Below are positions 46,073 to 57,191 of a DNA stretch of 64,000 nt, piece after piece. Made by a program: the position numbers and the translations under genes. The DNA lies in contig JACVVK020000032.1 of NCBI GenBank assembly GCA_018292915.2, positions 1,827,501-1,891,500 on the forward strand. The letters run 5' to 3'. How positions within the stretch are numbered: position 1 is the first letter of the stretch; every line of letters starts with the position of its first letter. The notes beneath the pieces are model-generated. The model was not told the origin of the DNA, searched no databases, and worked only from the letters and a program-made list of their open reading frames with translations. This DNA comes from Batillaria attramentaria (taxonomy: Eukaryota > Mollusca > Gastropoda > Batillariidae).

Positions 46073-47086
46073 AAATGGAAAGTGACCGAGTCTGCTGAAA
46101 TCTGTAAATATCTTGCAATGAGAAATTTCCCATAAAAAAACACACACACACTGTTGCATGGAAAAAACTTCCCATGAAGAAATACAGCTGTAGCTACATG
46201 ACTTGCTCAGAATTGTCATTGGTGTTAAAGATGAATAAGGGCTTTCACAGGCAATGAGGGAAATCTACCAGCTGGGAAACTCCAGTTTCTATTTGTTCAT
46301 GCTCAAGAGGAGCAATTTTTTTACCAGTATTACACCAGCAACAACAAGTTACACAGAAGATGTGTCAGCCTATCTGATGCTGGTGCATCATACAGTGACA
46401 ATGTTACAATCAAAACGTGCAAATCAATCAGCACCACAATGCTGGTGAAAAACGCTGTCACATTTTGATTGAATACAACTGACAGCTGAAACTAGTGAAA
46501 GGATGAGGTGATGACACCAAGGAATGTGTGAAACCCACTACACAAACAAAAATGTAAATTTATATTTTCACTGCTGTAAACAAACGTTTAAAAACAGCAC
46601 ATCACTAATCCAAATGACAGACTTCAACAAGGAAATCTTTCTGTCGGTAGTGAATGGCGATTTTTATCGTTTCGGAGACCTGGGGTTTCACCACGAGGAA
46701 AGAAAATTCGGGGTTCATGCGACACCGCTTTGTCCTTGGTAGAATGTCTTGACTATCCACGTAATAGGTCAGAGGTGACGTAACACGGCCAAGCCGACAA
46801 AAGAGAGCACTGCTCCTGCCAATGACAGACAATATCAAACTCGTTCCTTACACAGACTGTTCAGGCAATGACTGTTTCTAACTCACTTCTCTGTTCGAGG
46901 ACAGTCCTACGTCCAGACTGCCGCGGGCCGATTATCGATTGAAGTCACGTGCAGAAATGCACGTTTGTTTCGTCCTTATGATCTTGGTATACAAAAGGAA
47001 CAAACCTAATGCAGCCACCCGATGGTGCCTACGGTTCGATTACTTTCGCGTCTACCCGCAACAGATAAAGTCTGCGAGCGACTTAC

Positions 47087-47400
47087 CTGCTCCGTTTTAG
47101 GTCAACACTGCGCTTGCATGAGTAATCATACGCAGGCGGAGAGATTGTTGGGAGGAGTTCTTTCCCTTCGATGTTAAGCAAAATGTTGGATTGGCTAAAC
47201 ACCAAAACGAAGCGAGCCGGAAAGGTCTGGTCGTTGCGCAACACGCACTAACAATGCTGTAGGTGTACTAAAGTACGCTGACAAATAAAACCGGGTGTGA
47301 CAGGCACGTGTACCCGCTGTTGTGAACTGAGAAGGAAACGGGCCGTATCAATCGGCCAGATTCAGGCAGTTAATACCGGTTCTGCTCACTACTACCCGGC
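47087..47400 (-). promoter_or_regulatory. Candidate first (non-coding) exon and promoter region
   Basis: On the minus strand a perfect donor CAG|GTAAGT ends a candidate exon at 47087. The upstream sequence to about 47.5 kb is GC- and CpG-richer than its surroundings. The SLC4 gene requires at least one upstream non-coding exon, and this is the best-looking donor in the region. The link to that gene is unproven. Competing donors end at 32174, 37197 and 51854. Confidence 0.3.
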
Positions 47401-47416
47401 TGCCGGTTCAGTCAGT

Positions 47417-47447
47417 CCAGAGACATAGATAAGATCTATGTCTCTGG
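47417..47447. repeat. Perfect 14-bp inverted repeat with 3-base loop
   Basis: CCAGAGACATAGAT, loop AAG, then ATCTATGTCTCTGG. The stem is perfect. It lies in a CpG-rich stretch upstream of the candidate exon; role unknown. Confidence 0.9.
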
Positions 47448-48328
47448 TCAGTCTCAGTGTTGGCGGCGGCCTGCCTGGCGGCCAGTGTGATCAAAGGTCT
47501 TATACTTATAGAAAGGTCTTTGGTGTGGTCCTAAATGTATATTAGATGCTGATGTTTATTGTCGTCTGTGCGACCCGGATTCATTTATCATCATGCACTG
47601 ATGTAGTCAGTCGGATGTCATCCGACCAGGCTGGGTGCGCCGGTCAGTCGGTCGGCACTGCGGAGTACTAGTAGTCAGTGATACGTCGTACCGGCGTACC
47701 CTGCCGTGCTACTGATAGTATTAGCGGCATTGTCTTTGAGTGGGGTGTACATGTATAGGCGGATCCGTGATGCTTGTGTCGACTGAACAAACTTGAGTCG
47801 AACTTCGGATCAATCATTCGAAGCCGCTACCCCCCCCCCCCCCAAACTTGTTTGTAGTATATCGGTGACTAAATCAAGTTCAGTCAACTGAACTGACTTG
47901 ACTGGCTCAGTGACTTCGTCGACGGGAGTCCACGGCGGCGGATGAGTCAAATACTGACTTCAACAAAAGACCACTGATACACAGAGAGTCCTTCTGTGTG
48001 GATAGTCTCTGCTTCAACTGACTGAAACGGGAACTGAGGTCAAGCGTTGGCCGGTTCAGTCACGGTCGGTGTCACTGACCCGGTCGCATCAAACAAACTT
48101 CACTCAGTTTTGGGCTGCCACGGCCGGACTGACACTGAGAATGCCGGAGTCGAAGCAGTCGGTCACCCGGCGGCACTGAGTCAGTGGAGGATTTTTCCTT
48201 CTGATACGTCTCCGCCACTGAAACAAAACTTGACTGATACCATATAGCCGGCTGACTTGACCGTCGCCCCTCAGTGACCGGCCGGCCGCCGGCACTCAGC
48301 GGTGCTGGTGTCATAGACTCAGTCAAGC

Positions 48329-48754
48329 TTAAAGATCTAAGCTCCCAACAAAAAGCTTTCCGAAGTGTGAAACTGAAAATTTTACAGAATCGACCGTGCA
48401 AACACAGTCAACTCTGTCACAGTTGCACGGAGTTTTCAGCGCTTCGGGGACCCTTATAAATCCAAAGCACGAGTTTGCCGTGACATTATTTGGCTCATGG
48501 TCAGTGAGCCGAAGACACATCGCTGCAGTGTCTAGCGGATGTTGAGTCGTGCTGCACGATCTTTCTCGCCCAGTGTCAAAACGCAAACTGAGCTGTGACT
48601 GAAATCGGGCTGCCCTTGGCTGTTATTAGGGTTTCAGGGACGCTGAACTTGAAACTCTGCAACTGTGACAGAGTTGACAATGCTTGCACGGTCGACTTTG
48701 TAAAAAATTTTCATAGTTTCGGAAAGCTTTTTGTTGGGAGTGTAGATCTTTAAG
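48329..48754. repeat. Inverted repeat, arms of about 125 bp, spacer about 176 bp
   Basis: Arm 1 (48329-48453) contains CCCAACAAAAAGCTTTCCGA and CAACTCTGTCACAGTTGCA. Arm 2 (48630-48754) has the reverse complements TCGGAAAGCTTTTTGTTGGG and TGCAACTGTGACAGAGTTG. Identity is high with a few gaps. The spacer shows no coding signal. Confidence 0.9.
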
Positions 48755-49141
48755 TGACACTTCAGTTGTTTTCTTGGTGAAGCATGCTGACCGAGGTGTC
48801 CACTGACAACAGTTCTTTTGCGAGACCAGCTGATACATTGATTAAAAAAAAGAAAAAAAAAGAAAAAAAAACCTGCCACGGTCATTTTAGATCGGCTGAA
48901 TTCCAGCGTTATTAAAATGACATCAGTCGGTCACCGATTGTAGCAGTTGTCGATCAGTGGTTCGGGGTTGCCGCTCTTGTCGAGTCTATGGAGTATGGAC
49001 ATAAACCGGCTGTCGGAATCCAAACAAAAACTATTTATGTTAAAGATACTCTTGATATACGATATGGATTACACATATAGTAAAAACTACTGAACACTGG
49101 CCGTGTGAAAAAACGGTTCCGCGGTTTTCACCGACGGCCGA

Positions 49142-49539
49142 GGGTGGGTGGGTGGGTGTTTGGGTGTTTAACGTCCTTTTCCACCACATACGGTGATATC
49201 AAAGACGGGGCAACGACGAAAAAGCCAGCACAAAGGTGTATATTCGAAGCCACCCCCATCGAAGCTATCCCAGCCGGGATACGAACTCACGAAACTCACG
49301 AACTCTCTGCTTTGGAAATGTTCAGCCCACCAAAATTCGCACCACGTGATTGTAATGTGTTTATGTCCAGTGTGTGAGAGAATGCTTGTGATTCACGTGA
49401 GCGCGCGTGTTGGGTTCAGTTCGCGGCGCATGAAATTGGGTAAAGCGCCTATACAATACTCAAATTATTATTATCGTTATTATCACGACCCGAGCATTAG
49501 AAGTCCAACGCTCTACCTTTCGGCCACCCCGGCTCCCCC
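49142..49539 (-). mobile_element. tRNA-SINE family 1 copy, split by another SINE
   Basis: Flanked by exact 12-base ACCGACGGCCGA at 49130-49141 and 49540-49551. The body is interrupted at 49305-49483 by a fragment of SINE family 2, giving a clear order of insertion. Confidence 0.94.
49305..49483 (+). mobile_element. 5'-truncated SINE family 2 nested in SINE family 1
   Basis: Begins CTCTGCTTTGGAAATG, continues GTGATTGTAATGTGTTTATG and GTGATTCACGTGAGCG and ends in an (ATT)n tail. It matches the 3' part of the full copy at 57513-57893. ACTCACGAA-like sequence flanks the insertion. Confidence 0.85.
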
Positions 49540-49672
49540 ACCGACGGCCGAACACCGGCTAGAGTTGAACGATGTTACTATTGTTACTATTGTTACGTCA
49601 GAACACATTATTCGTTATTTATTTATTTATTAATTTATTCGTTTCGAAGTTCAGAGTTTGTTCGTTGTTGTT

Positions 49673-49968
49673 CAGGGCCCGCACGTTAAAGTCGGGGTTA
49701 GGGAGTTTAGCCCCGGGTTAGAGTCTAACCTGGAACTAAACTAGCTCTGGGGTAAATTTTTTTTTTTTTTTTTTTTTTGTTCAAGTTTAAATCAGGAAGC
49801 GGGTCCATTCCAGCAAGGTGCCGGCCTATGCCGTTATAAAAGGATTTTTGTCTTTCTTTCTTCGCTTCCTTTTTTATTTAATTTTGTTTTGGGGTTTCTT
49901 TTTTCCTAGTCTGGGTTAGGCCCGTAGCACTGGGTTAAATTAACCTCGAGTTTTACATACAGGCCCAG
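49673..49968 (-). mobile_element. hAT-like MITE copy 1
   Basis: Begins CAGGGCCCGCACGTTAAAGT and ends with the near-inverted GTTTTACATACAGGCCCAG. The 8-base TTGTTGTT flanks it exactly (49665-49672, 49969-49976). CAGGG ends with 8-base duplications are the hAT signature. It is inverted relative to copies 2 and 3. A long T run interrupts the interior. Confidence 0.88.
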
Positions 49969-50465
49969 TTGTTGTTCCCTTCTTTTCGGGTAAAAACGTC
50001 AAGCCAGTTTTGTGGCCGGTGTCACAGGATGAATTTTGTCTGCCAGGGTTGGAATAAATGGGAATGGTTCCGAAATACCCTAGGATTTTTGGGAACCGGT
50101 TCCGATTTATCCTGGTTCCGAAATATTCTACGACACCGGGTCTGCAGTGTGCCGGTGTACATGTTCTACTTAGTTATAAGTACCAGAGACATATTATAAT
50201 GACCTGCACTACATGTAGTGCGGAAGGAACATGAACGGCAGCTGGAAGGAAGTGAGCAATGATTCACGGAAACTGAACACTCTACGTATGCAATTGAAAC
50301 GGAACTATAATATTAGGGCTTAGTGTGGTCGGGATAACACTGACACCCAAGACAAGTCCACATTCATGACCCGGCCAAGCAACTGGTGAACGGCAAACGC
50401 TAAGAAACTTACCAAGTTGTTCGTTTTGTTTCTTTCTTTCTTTTTTCTTTTTCTGATGTTGTAAC

Positions 50466-50641
50466 GGGGAGCCGGGGTGGCCGAATGGTAGAGCGTTGGA
50501 CTTCTAATGCTCTGGTCATGAGTTCGTATCCCGGCTGGGGCCAAATATTTGTGCTGGCTTTTCCATCGTTGGCCCGTCTTTGATATCACCCGCATGTGGT
50601 GGAAAAGGACCTTAAACCCCCAAACACCCACCCACCCTGTT
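50466..50641 (+). mobile_element. tRNA-SINE family 1 copy
   Basis: Full-length: GGGGAGCCGGGGTGGCCGAA head, anticodon-arm-like TTGGACTTCTAA, B-box GAGTTCGTATCCC and (CCCA)n tail. The 8-base GTTGTAAC flanks both sides. Confidence 0.95.
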
Positions 50642-51937
50642 GTTGTAACTCTTCTTATTCTTCTTTGTTGTATGTATGTTTGTTGGGGTCGGGGGGGGGG
50701 GGATGGAGCGCATTTGTTCTTAGAATTGTTTTTATCGGATTTTGTTTTTTTCTGTTTCGTTGAGTTTTTGTCGTTTCATTTCAATTCGAATGCCTTCATC
50801 ATCCCTTTAGGGCAGTTGTTGCTGGTGGTGGTAATTTGGGTTTTGCTATTGACGTTTTTCCTTTTATTTCATTTTTAATTTCTGTCCGTTATCCAAAAGT
50901 ATTTTTGCCTTTGGGGAAATAAATAAAACAAAGAACAGAAGAACGGCAACAACAAACAGAGTCAATACAGCGATGGTAAAAATATATTAAATCAACGGTA
51001 AAATGTCAAAAAACAACAACAGCAACAACAAAACTGTAAGTGTGTATATTGAAAATGATGCACGCTTTCGGAAGATTAAATCGGACAGAATTGATAAATC
51101 TTCGACATTCAGTCAGTTCCCTTCAAACTCTGGGGAGACATGCGAGCCGAGTATAAAAACAACTAGATGCAAAAAAGGACGATCAACGCTTGACAGGCGA
51201 TCGAAAAGGCTATGATTATTATTTATATCTCGATTTTGCGTCAGCCGTCTGCTTGTGCACTTCAAAACATGTCACCGTCTATCTGCTACATCAGCTGTAT
51301 TATAAAAAGCTGCTTTGCCGGGAGATGTTCAGCGCATGGGGGGAAAAAATGCAATTTGTAAATTCAGAAACTTGAATAGATGAGCTGACTCCTCGTACCG
51401 CATCATTTAGTAATTCATTTCGGACGGTGGCTCCACCGACACTAATGTTGTCTTCTCTTACCTGTATAAGGTTTTTATTATTATTATTATTATTATTATC
51501 ATCATCCAGAAGTTTGGTCTTGTTTGCCAGCATTTCACGTCTGGGAGAAGTCCACCAGTGATGAGGGGGAGCGGGCAAAGCATGTTATGCTTCATCATCG
51601 TCAAATGCAAGACTGTCTCAGATTTTTTTTTTCGGCCAGAAAAGATGCATGCTATGTGGGCCGCCACTCCTTGTCACTTCTGTCGGCGTACAAACTTAAT
51701 GGAATAAAAGCAGTAGTTAGTGAACTGAGTTGTTCAAAGGCTTCGTTAAACAACTTCTCTTGATCGATCCCTCACGTACCTGCCAATCATACGTTTAACA
51801 TACATGCATACGCAACCTTCCTGGGGCGCCCTTCAAAATCGAAGATGGCTTACCTTGAGCAGTGAAGTAAAACAACTGCTGCACTGAGGTTCGGATCAAT
51901 ACAAACGATATGACTGGTTTGTGTTTTGCCTGAACAG

Positions 51938-52151
51938 GTCTCCTTCAAGTCCAACGAGTCACACGGCCTAACTGGCCATGGATGCTCCGCCTCATCCTCA
52001 CATCCCCGTCCACATCCGTGTGGACCAGCGTGCCCTCACATCGGACCTGGATAAGTCCCGAGATGATCCCAACACCGGCAGACGTCTTAAACTTAAAGTC
52101 AAACGCAAGACGTACCACAACTACAACAAGACGGAAACGCTAATGTCATGA
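51938..52151 (+). CDS. Candidate small coding exon/ORF of 57 residues, unknown
   Basis: An acceptor-like TGCCTGAACAG precedes 40 bases with an in-frame stop and then GGCCATGG, a strong start context, at 51978. The 57-residue product begins MDAPPHPHIPVHIRVDQRAL. It is basic in its second half (GRRLKLKVKRKTYHNYNKTE) and stops at TGA 52149-52151. Third positions favour C/G, as in real coding sequence. A second frame is also open across the same stretch, which weakens the case. I do not recognise the family. No partner exons were identified. Confidence 0.4.
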
Positions 52152-53245
52152 TCATTTAGGCTGCGCGTGCCTTAACATCAACGCGTAATAATGTCATTCT
52201 ATTTGGGGAAACTTTCCCAGAGTGCTGTGACTAAGAGTCAACACAGTGGTCTTTGCATGCTATGTACTGAAACGCAACCTATTCAGGAGGGGTTTTCTCT
52301 CGAGCAAAATTTCCCGACTGACTAATTCAGCGACTGAGTAGTGTACTTAGGACTGCGCATCAGACCTACTTTCTGACTCGACTGCTTCGGTTTTACACTT
52401 TGTCCAGTCTACGGTTCATCCCGAAAAAAACACGTGCTCTCTGCTGCACAGCATGGGTTATGGACAGCAAGCAGGCTACCTCAGGTTTGAGGTAGAGTTT
52501 CCGGGCTGAAGCATGGACTGTTGTTAGTCAGGGTGACAAACAATTTTCGTTGAGTTTGTTAGGGAAGGAGGGGGAGGGGGGGAGGTGGCGGCGGGAGGTT
52601 GGTAGGGTCCACACGGTAATAATACGTGAAAACGAAGTAAGTTTGCTAGGATTGGTCGACGGGCTTGAAACAGAGGGCCTGGCCACGTTATTGCACGTGA
52701 CACAAAAAAAGGTGGAATTGCTGACAGACGAGCGGAGAGTATCCGAAACCCGCAGACGAGTCGCCTACTCGCATTATTGAAAACACGTGCCATCACACTT
52801 AATTTTTAGCACCGTCATGTGGCGACAGATCAGCAGTGCACATTCCCTCTGAGTAGTCACGACCGTCACAAAAAAGAGAGGGGGGGGGGAAGTCGCGTCA
52901 AGCCAGTAGTTGCAGCAGGATCGTCACTTCATCGCGCTGACATCATGTGTAGAAGGCAGAAAAGATGTTTTTTAAAAGCACACGACAAAGCTCAAGGGGA
53001 AACGGAAAGCTCAGAAAACAGCTTGTTCATTCTACGTGGACTACTATTCTTTACGTCCGCATTCCTTTTATACACTCGTATCAGCGCTCTTCCTCGACTA
53101 TAGAGTTCGCTATGTACAGTCACATGTGATGCACATGTGTGTAACAAAAGACAATGTGACCCACCATAGGCTACGATCATACATTTGTCACAGATACTGC
53201 GACCATAGAATTCTTTCTTCCTTTTTGTTTTACTTCCCCTTTAAG

Positions 53246-53246
<1 letters not shown>

Positions 53247-53282
<36 letters not shown>

Positions 53283-53315
53283 CGTGCCTGCGTGCGTGCC
53301 TGCGTGCGTGCGTGC

Positions 53316-53350
<35 letters not shown>
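53247..53350. repeat. Compound (TG)n/(TGCG)n microsatellite
   Basis: TG repeats around a central block of TGCGTGCC/TGCG units. Confidence 0.97.
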
Positions 53351-53352
<2 letters not shown>

Positions 53353-53708
53353 AACAGCATGTTACTTGACCTCAACTGAAACTGAACGTATACGACGTAA
53401 GCGAAAGGTATATAGTTTGTCCTCGAGTCTCGTCTTATTCCGATGTAAATGGACAAGGAAGGGGACGGCAAAGACGCGGCTCGGGTACCATAGTCTTTGG
53501 TGACGGTTCATTCTGTATGCGAGGCACAAACGTTGGGTCCTGATCCCGGAAGAAGCTTATCCTTTCTTATCCTGTAATGTTATGCCTGCGTTGAAACTTA
53601 AGAAACAATTAAGTCACTCAGGCATGCCTCGTTACGTAACTGTGAACAATCAAAGATAGTGCATGTACAGTAGATTATTGTGTACTCACAATATGTTCGC
53701 TTCTCCGA

Positions 53709-53857
53709 TAGAGCGTTGGACTTCTAATGCTCGGGTCGTGAGTTCGTCCCGGCTGGGGCCATATATTTGTGCTGGCTTTTTCATCGTTGCCCCGTCTTCG
53801 ATATCACCCGTATGTGGTGGAAAAGGACGTTAAACCCCCAAACCCCCACCCACCCAC
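53709..53857 (+). mobile_element. tRNA-SINE family 1 copy, head-truncated
   Basis: Starts at TAGAGCGTTGGACTTC, inside the tRNA-like head, and ends in the (CCCA)n tail. Exact 10-base duplication GCTTCTCCGA at 53699-53708 and 53858-53867. Confidence 0.95.
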
Positions 53858-53885
53858 GCTTCTCCGAGGATTGAAAACTACCCAA

Positions 53886-53907
53886 TCTCTCTCTCTCTCT
53901 CTCTCTC
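53886..53907. repeat. (TC)n tract at the 5' junction of LINE 1
   Basis: About 11 TC repeats directly precede the first recognisable LINE codons. The same repeat appears after the LINE tail at about 56338-56350. Confidence 0.9.
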
Positions 53908-56142
53908 CTGATGACGCTCTCTCGTTGTGGTTAGAACTGTTCCTCGGGGTGCTGAATAAACACGCCCCGTTAAAGAAGGAAGCGTGTCAGACGCCGTGAG
54001 CCTCCATCTTGGTTAACGGAGGAGATTAAACAAACGATGGCAGCTAGGAACGACGCTAAGCGAGACAAAAACTATGTTGAATTCAAAAGGCTGCGGAATA
54101 AAGTTAAATATCTGGTTAGAGAAGCAAAGAAGACCTTTGTGAAACAAACGGTTGAAAACGACAAACATCCTGCCTCCATATGGTCAGCCCTTAATACCCT
54201 GACTAATAACACTCGTTCACAGAAAGCTGACATCCCCATTGACATTACCCCAGAAATGTTTAATAATCATTTTCTCTCTGCCCCCCAGTTCTTATTACAA
54301 TCAAAAGCCGGTCTCAGCCAGACTGCATACACCCCGCCAAACGTTTTAAAAGACTTTTGCAGACAAAGGTTATCCAATAATGACGTTTTCACTATCCCTC
54401 CTATAGCTGTACACGAAGTTGGCAGGTACATATCTAATCTTAGCAATAAATCGTCGTCTGGTCTTGACGGCATTAATGGCTCCATCCTACGCCTCTCTGA
54501 ACCATACATAGTCGAATCCTTGACATACCTGTATAATTTGTGTATCAAAAATTGTATCTTCCCGTCAGCTTTAAAAAAGTCAAAACTTATTCCGATTCCG
54601 AAAACAAAAGATACATCTGACCTGAATAATTACCGTCCCATCTCTCTTCTTTCGGTCCTATCAAAACCACTTGAAAAACATGTTCACAAACATCTTTTAC
54701 AATACCTAGAGGACCGATCACTTCTGCATGTTTTTCAGTCAGGTTTCCGACCTAAACATTCCTGTCATACGGCTCTAGCTCGTATAATAAACACCTGGCT
54801 ATGTGAAATTAATGAAAGTAAGATGTCTGGTGCTGTATTTCTCGACTTAAAGAAAGCTTTCGACCTCATAAACCATCAGATTTTACTTGAAAAACTTGAC
54901 ATATATTTAAACAATAACAGCCCAGCTGCTCTTTCTTTCTTTGAATCTTATCTATGCGACAGAACACAGACTGTATATGCAAACGGTACATATTCATCTG
55001 AGGGAGTTGTGGCATGTGGTGTTCCTCAGGGGTCTGTATTAGGCCCTTTGCTATTTTGTATTTTTATCAACGATCTACCTCTATACATAACTGATCCTAA
55101 AGTCACCTGCGACCTGTTTGCTGATGACTCTACAGTCCACTCATCGGGAACTACTTTATCTGAAATAACGAGTAGTCTGCAACAGAGTCTTAATAATGTT
55201 TCGCAGTGGTGCAACAACAATAACATGTTAGTGAATCCGTCCAAAACAAAAAGCATGCTCATAACAACACGTCAGAAACATCAGCTTCAACCACTACAAC
55301 TCAACCTTAGTTATGACTTTGCGCAAATTGAGCAAGTTCGTAGCCACCGCTTGCTCGGCGTAATAGTGGATGATTCTCTAAAATGGCAGCTCCACCTTGA
55401 AAATGTTTCAAAAAACATATCTAAAAAGCTATTTTTATTGTCTAAAATAAAACCAGTTGTTGATTTACAGACGCGCAAGCTATTTTTTAATGCGTATATC
55501 CGACCAAATATAGATTATGCGTCAACTATTTGGGACGGTTGTGGTGAACTCCATGTTAAAAAGTTAAATTCCTTGTACCGACGCGGCATTAAGCTTGTTC
55601 TTCCCGACCCCACTCTCACCACGGATGAAAGGCTCACGGTGCTAGAACTTCTACCATTAGAAAAACATTTGGCCCTCAACAAATGCCTGATGATGCATAA
55701 TGTTCTGAAAGGGAAAGCCCCTTCCTACTTGTCAAAACTCTTCAGGCCCAGTGACACCCGATACAGCACCTCTAGGAACAGTCTATTTGTCCCACGTCCA
55801 CGTCTAGACTTGTTCAAGTCTAGTTTCTCCTATTCTGGTGCATTCATCTGGAACATGCTACCACCTGAGGTCCGACTAATTAACAATTTCTCAAGGTTCA
55901 AAGTTCACGTGCGTCAGAATTTTCTGACTAATAAATAATTTCTCACGGTCCTCACTAACCATGGTAAAAAAAAAAAAAAAAAGTCTTCCCTTTACTGAGT
56001 TTTTAGTTCTTTAGAATTTATTATGAGTATTTCTCTTGTATTTTGAGTTGATAACTTCTTATTCTTTGCATAAGCATTTACACTGTAATGTTCGTGAAAT
56101 GTGCTGTAAAGCGTGAAAGTGCTGGTCAGTCCGTGCGCGCAC

Positions 56143-56216
<74 letters not shown>

Positions 56217-56337
56217 GTGTGTGTTCTGATGCATTTTGAGTGCTTTGTTAGTGTAGCAAGGACAGATAGTAAGAGAGACCTGTGCGTCTATTATCTCATC
56301 CTTGGAAAATAAAGTTTCAGTCAGTCAGTCAGTCAGT
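53908..56337 (+). mobile_element. LINE 1: 5'-truncated Jockey-superfamily-type non-LTR retrotransposon
   Basis: It starts in the endonuclease-RT linker (LFLGVLNKHAPLKK) and includes the reverse-transcriptase ORF. The 3'UTR contains a (GT)n microsatellite (56146-56224). It ends GAAAATAAAGTTTCAGTCAG with a (CAGT)n tail. A one-base frameshift near 53970 separates the HAPLKK frame from the main ORF frame (RRREPPSWLTEEIKQT). The endonuclease domain is absent, so it is probably not autonomous. Confidence 0.92.
54037..55938 (+). CDS. LINE reverse transcriptase, 633 residues, open
   Basis: The longest ORF in the window. Reverse-transcriptase blocks appear in order: LIPIPKTKDTSDLNNYRPIS (about residues 182-201), FQSGFRPKHSC, AVFLDLKKAFDLINH, CGVPQGSVLGPLLFCIFIN, and the catalytic FADD at about residues 361-364. 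A C-terminal domain with YASTIWDG and the family's LNSLYRR...P segment follows. The enzyme copies element RNA into DNA at a nicked target. The Met at 54037 is arbitrary because the frame continues upstream to a frameshift. Absence of stops over 1.9 kb implies a young copy. The clade (CR1/L2/Daphne-like) is inference. Confidence 0.93.
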   Translation: MAARNDAKRDKNYVEFKRLRNKVKYLVREAKKTFVKQTVENDKHPASIWSALNTLTNNTRSQKADIPIDITPEMFNNHFLSAPQFLLQSKAGLSQTAYTPPNVLKDFCRQRLSNNDVFTIPPIAVHEVGRYISNLSNKSSSGLDGINGSILRLSEPYIVESLTYLYNLCIKNCIFPSALKKSKLIPIPKTKDTSDLNNYRPISLLSVLSKPLEKHVHKHLLQYLEDRSLLHVFQSGFRPKHSCHTALARIINTWLCEINESKMSGAVFLDLKKAFDLINHQILLEKLDIYLNNNSPAALSFFESYLCDRTQTVYANGTYSSEGVVACGVPQGSVLGPLLFCIFINDLPLYITDPKVTCDLFADDSTVHSSGTTLSEITSSLQQSLNNVSQWCNNNNMLVNPSKTKSMLITTRQKHQLQPLQLNLSYDFAQIEQVRSHRLLGVIVDDSLKWQLHLENVSKNISKKLFLLSKIKPVVDLQTRKLFFNAYIRPNIDYASTIWDGCGELHVKKLNSLYRRGIKLVLPDPTLTTDERLTVLELLPLEKHLALNKCLMMHNVLKGKAPSYLSKLFRPSDTRYSTSRNSLFVPRPRLDLFKSSFSYSGAFIWNMLPPEVRLINNFSRFKVHVRQNFLTNK

Positions 56338-56351
56338 CTCTCTCTCTCTCA

Positions 56352-57191
56352 GATTAATGCACTATGTAAAACTCTTTCGAAAAACGTATATTTACTTTCT
56401 CAGTTAAGGCACATAACCGATATCCATAGCCGAAAGCTGTTTTTTCACGCACATATAACCTCACATGTTAGTTATGCCTCCACTGTTTGGGACGGGTGCA
56501 GCGATGTCCATATGGCCAGACTCAATTCGCTGTACAAGAGAGCTGTTAAAATGGTTCTTCCAAAACCTCTCCCAACTAGCGAAAAATTAAAAAAGCTTAA
56601 TCTTCTTAGCCTTGAACACCAGCTTACTTACAATAAGTGTGTGTTCATACATAAAATCTTCAATGAGAAAATGCCACCATATCTGAAAACTCTTTTTAAT
56701 TTAAATCAGCAGCATGAGAGGACCTCGAGGAATGGCATCCTGCGCTTACCATTACCCCGTATTGACTTATTCAAAACAAGCCTTTCCTTCGCTGGAACAT
56801 TACAATGGAATTCTCTCCCTTCACACCTGAAACTAAATATATCTACTTCTACGTTTAAGCGTGCACTCAAACAGTACCTGATGGATCGCACGTAACGTAC
56901 GTTACGCGGCAACCTGTTATTTTGATTTTCTATTTTGCATCACTTCAGTATTGTATCAGTGATCTGTGTTTACGAAGGTCGCACGTGTGTGTGAATGCGT
57001 TTTGACCTGATGGACGTTTTTTCTCGATGGTTTTTGTTTCTTGTAGTTTAGTGCATAATACCTTTTATATCTTGCTCCTTTTTTCCCTTAGTAGATAGTC
57101 TCTGTAGTATTAGCAACGGCAAGTTTGCAAACTGGCGAATTTCTGTCAAAACTTTTACCGTTGATAAATAAAGTTTCATCATCATCATCAT
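56352..57191 (+). mobile_element. LINE 2: RT C-terminal part and 3'UTR, (TCA)n tail, copy C
   Basis: Open to 56895, encoding about 180 C-terminal residues (LFFHAHITSHVSYASTVWDG, LNSLYKRAVKMVLP). They are clearly related to, but different from, the end of LINE 1. The 3'UTR equals copies at 15480 and 22198, ending AATAAAGTTTCATCATC. (TC)7 lies at its 5' junction and about (TC)11 at 57191-57213 after the tail. Confidence 0.93.

Noticed and set aside
46605..46838. 77-residue minus-strand frame as an exon
   Set aside because: No homology, no supporting acceptor/donor pair and only an arbitrary start.
50466..50560. Head of SINE family 1 as a functional tRNA gene
   Set aside because: It has A- and B-boxes but an imperfect cloverleaf, and the same head is joined to the same body in many copies with target-site duplications.
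56302..56351. Start of the LINE 2 ORF at its first methionine
   Set aside because: That part translates the LINE 1 tail and (TC)n (SVSQSVSLSLS); true LINE 2 sequence begins near 56352.
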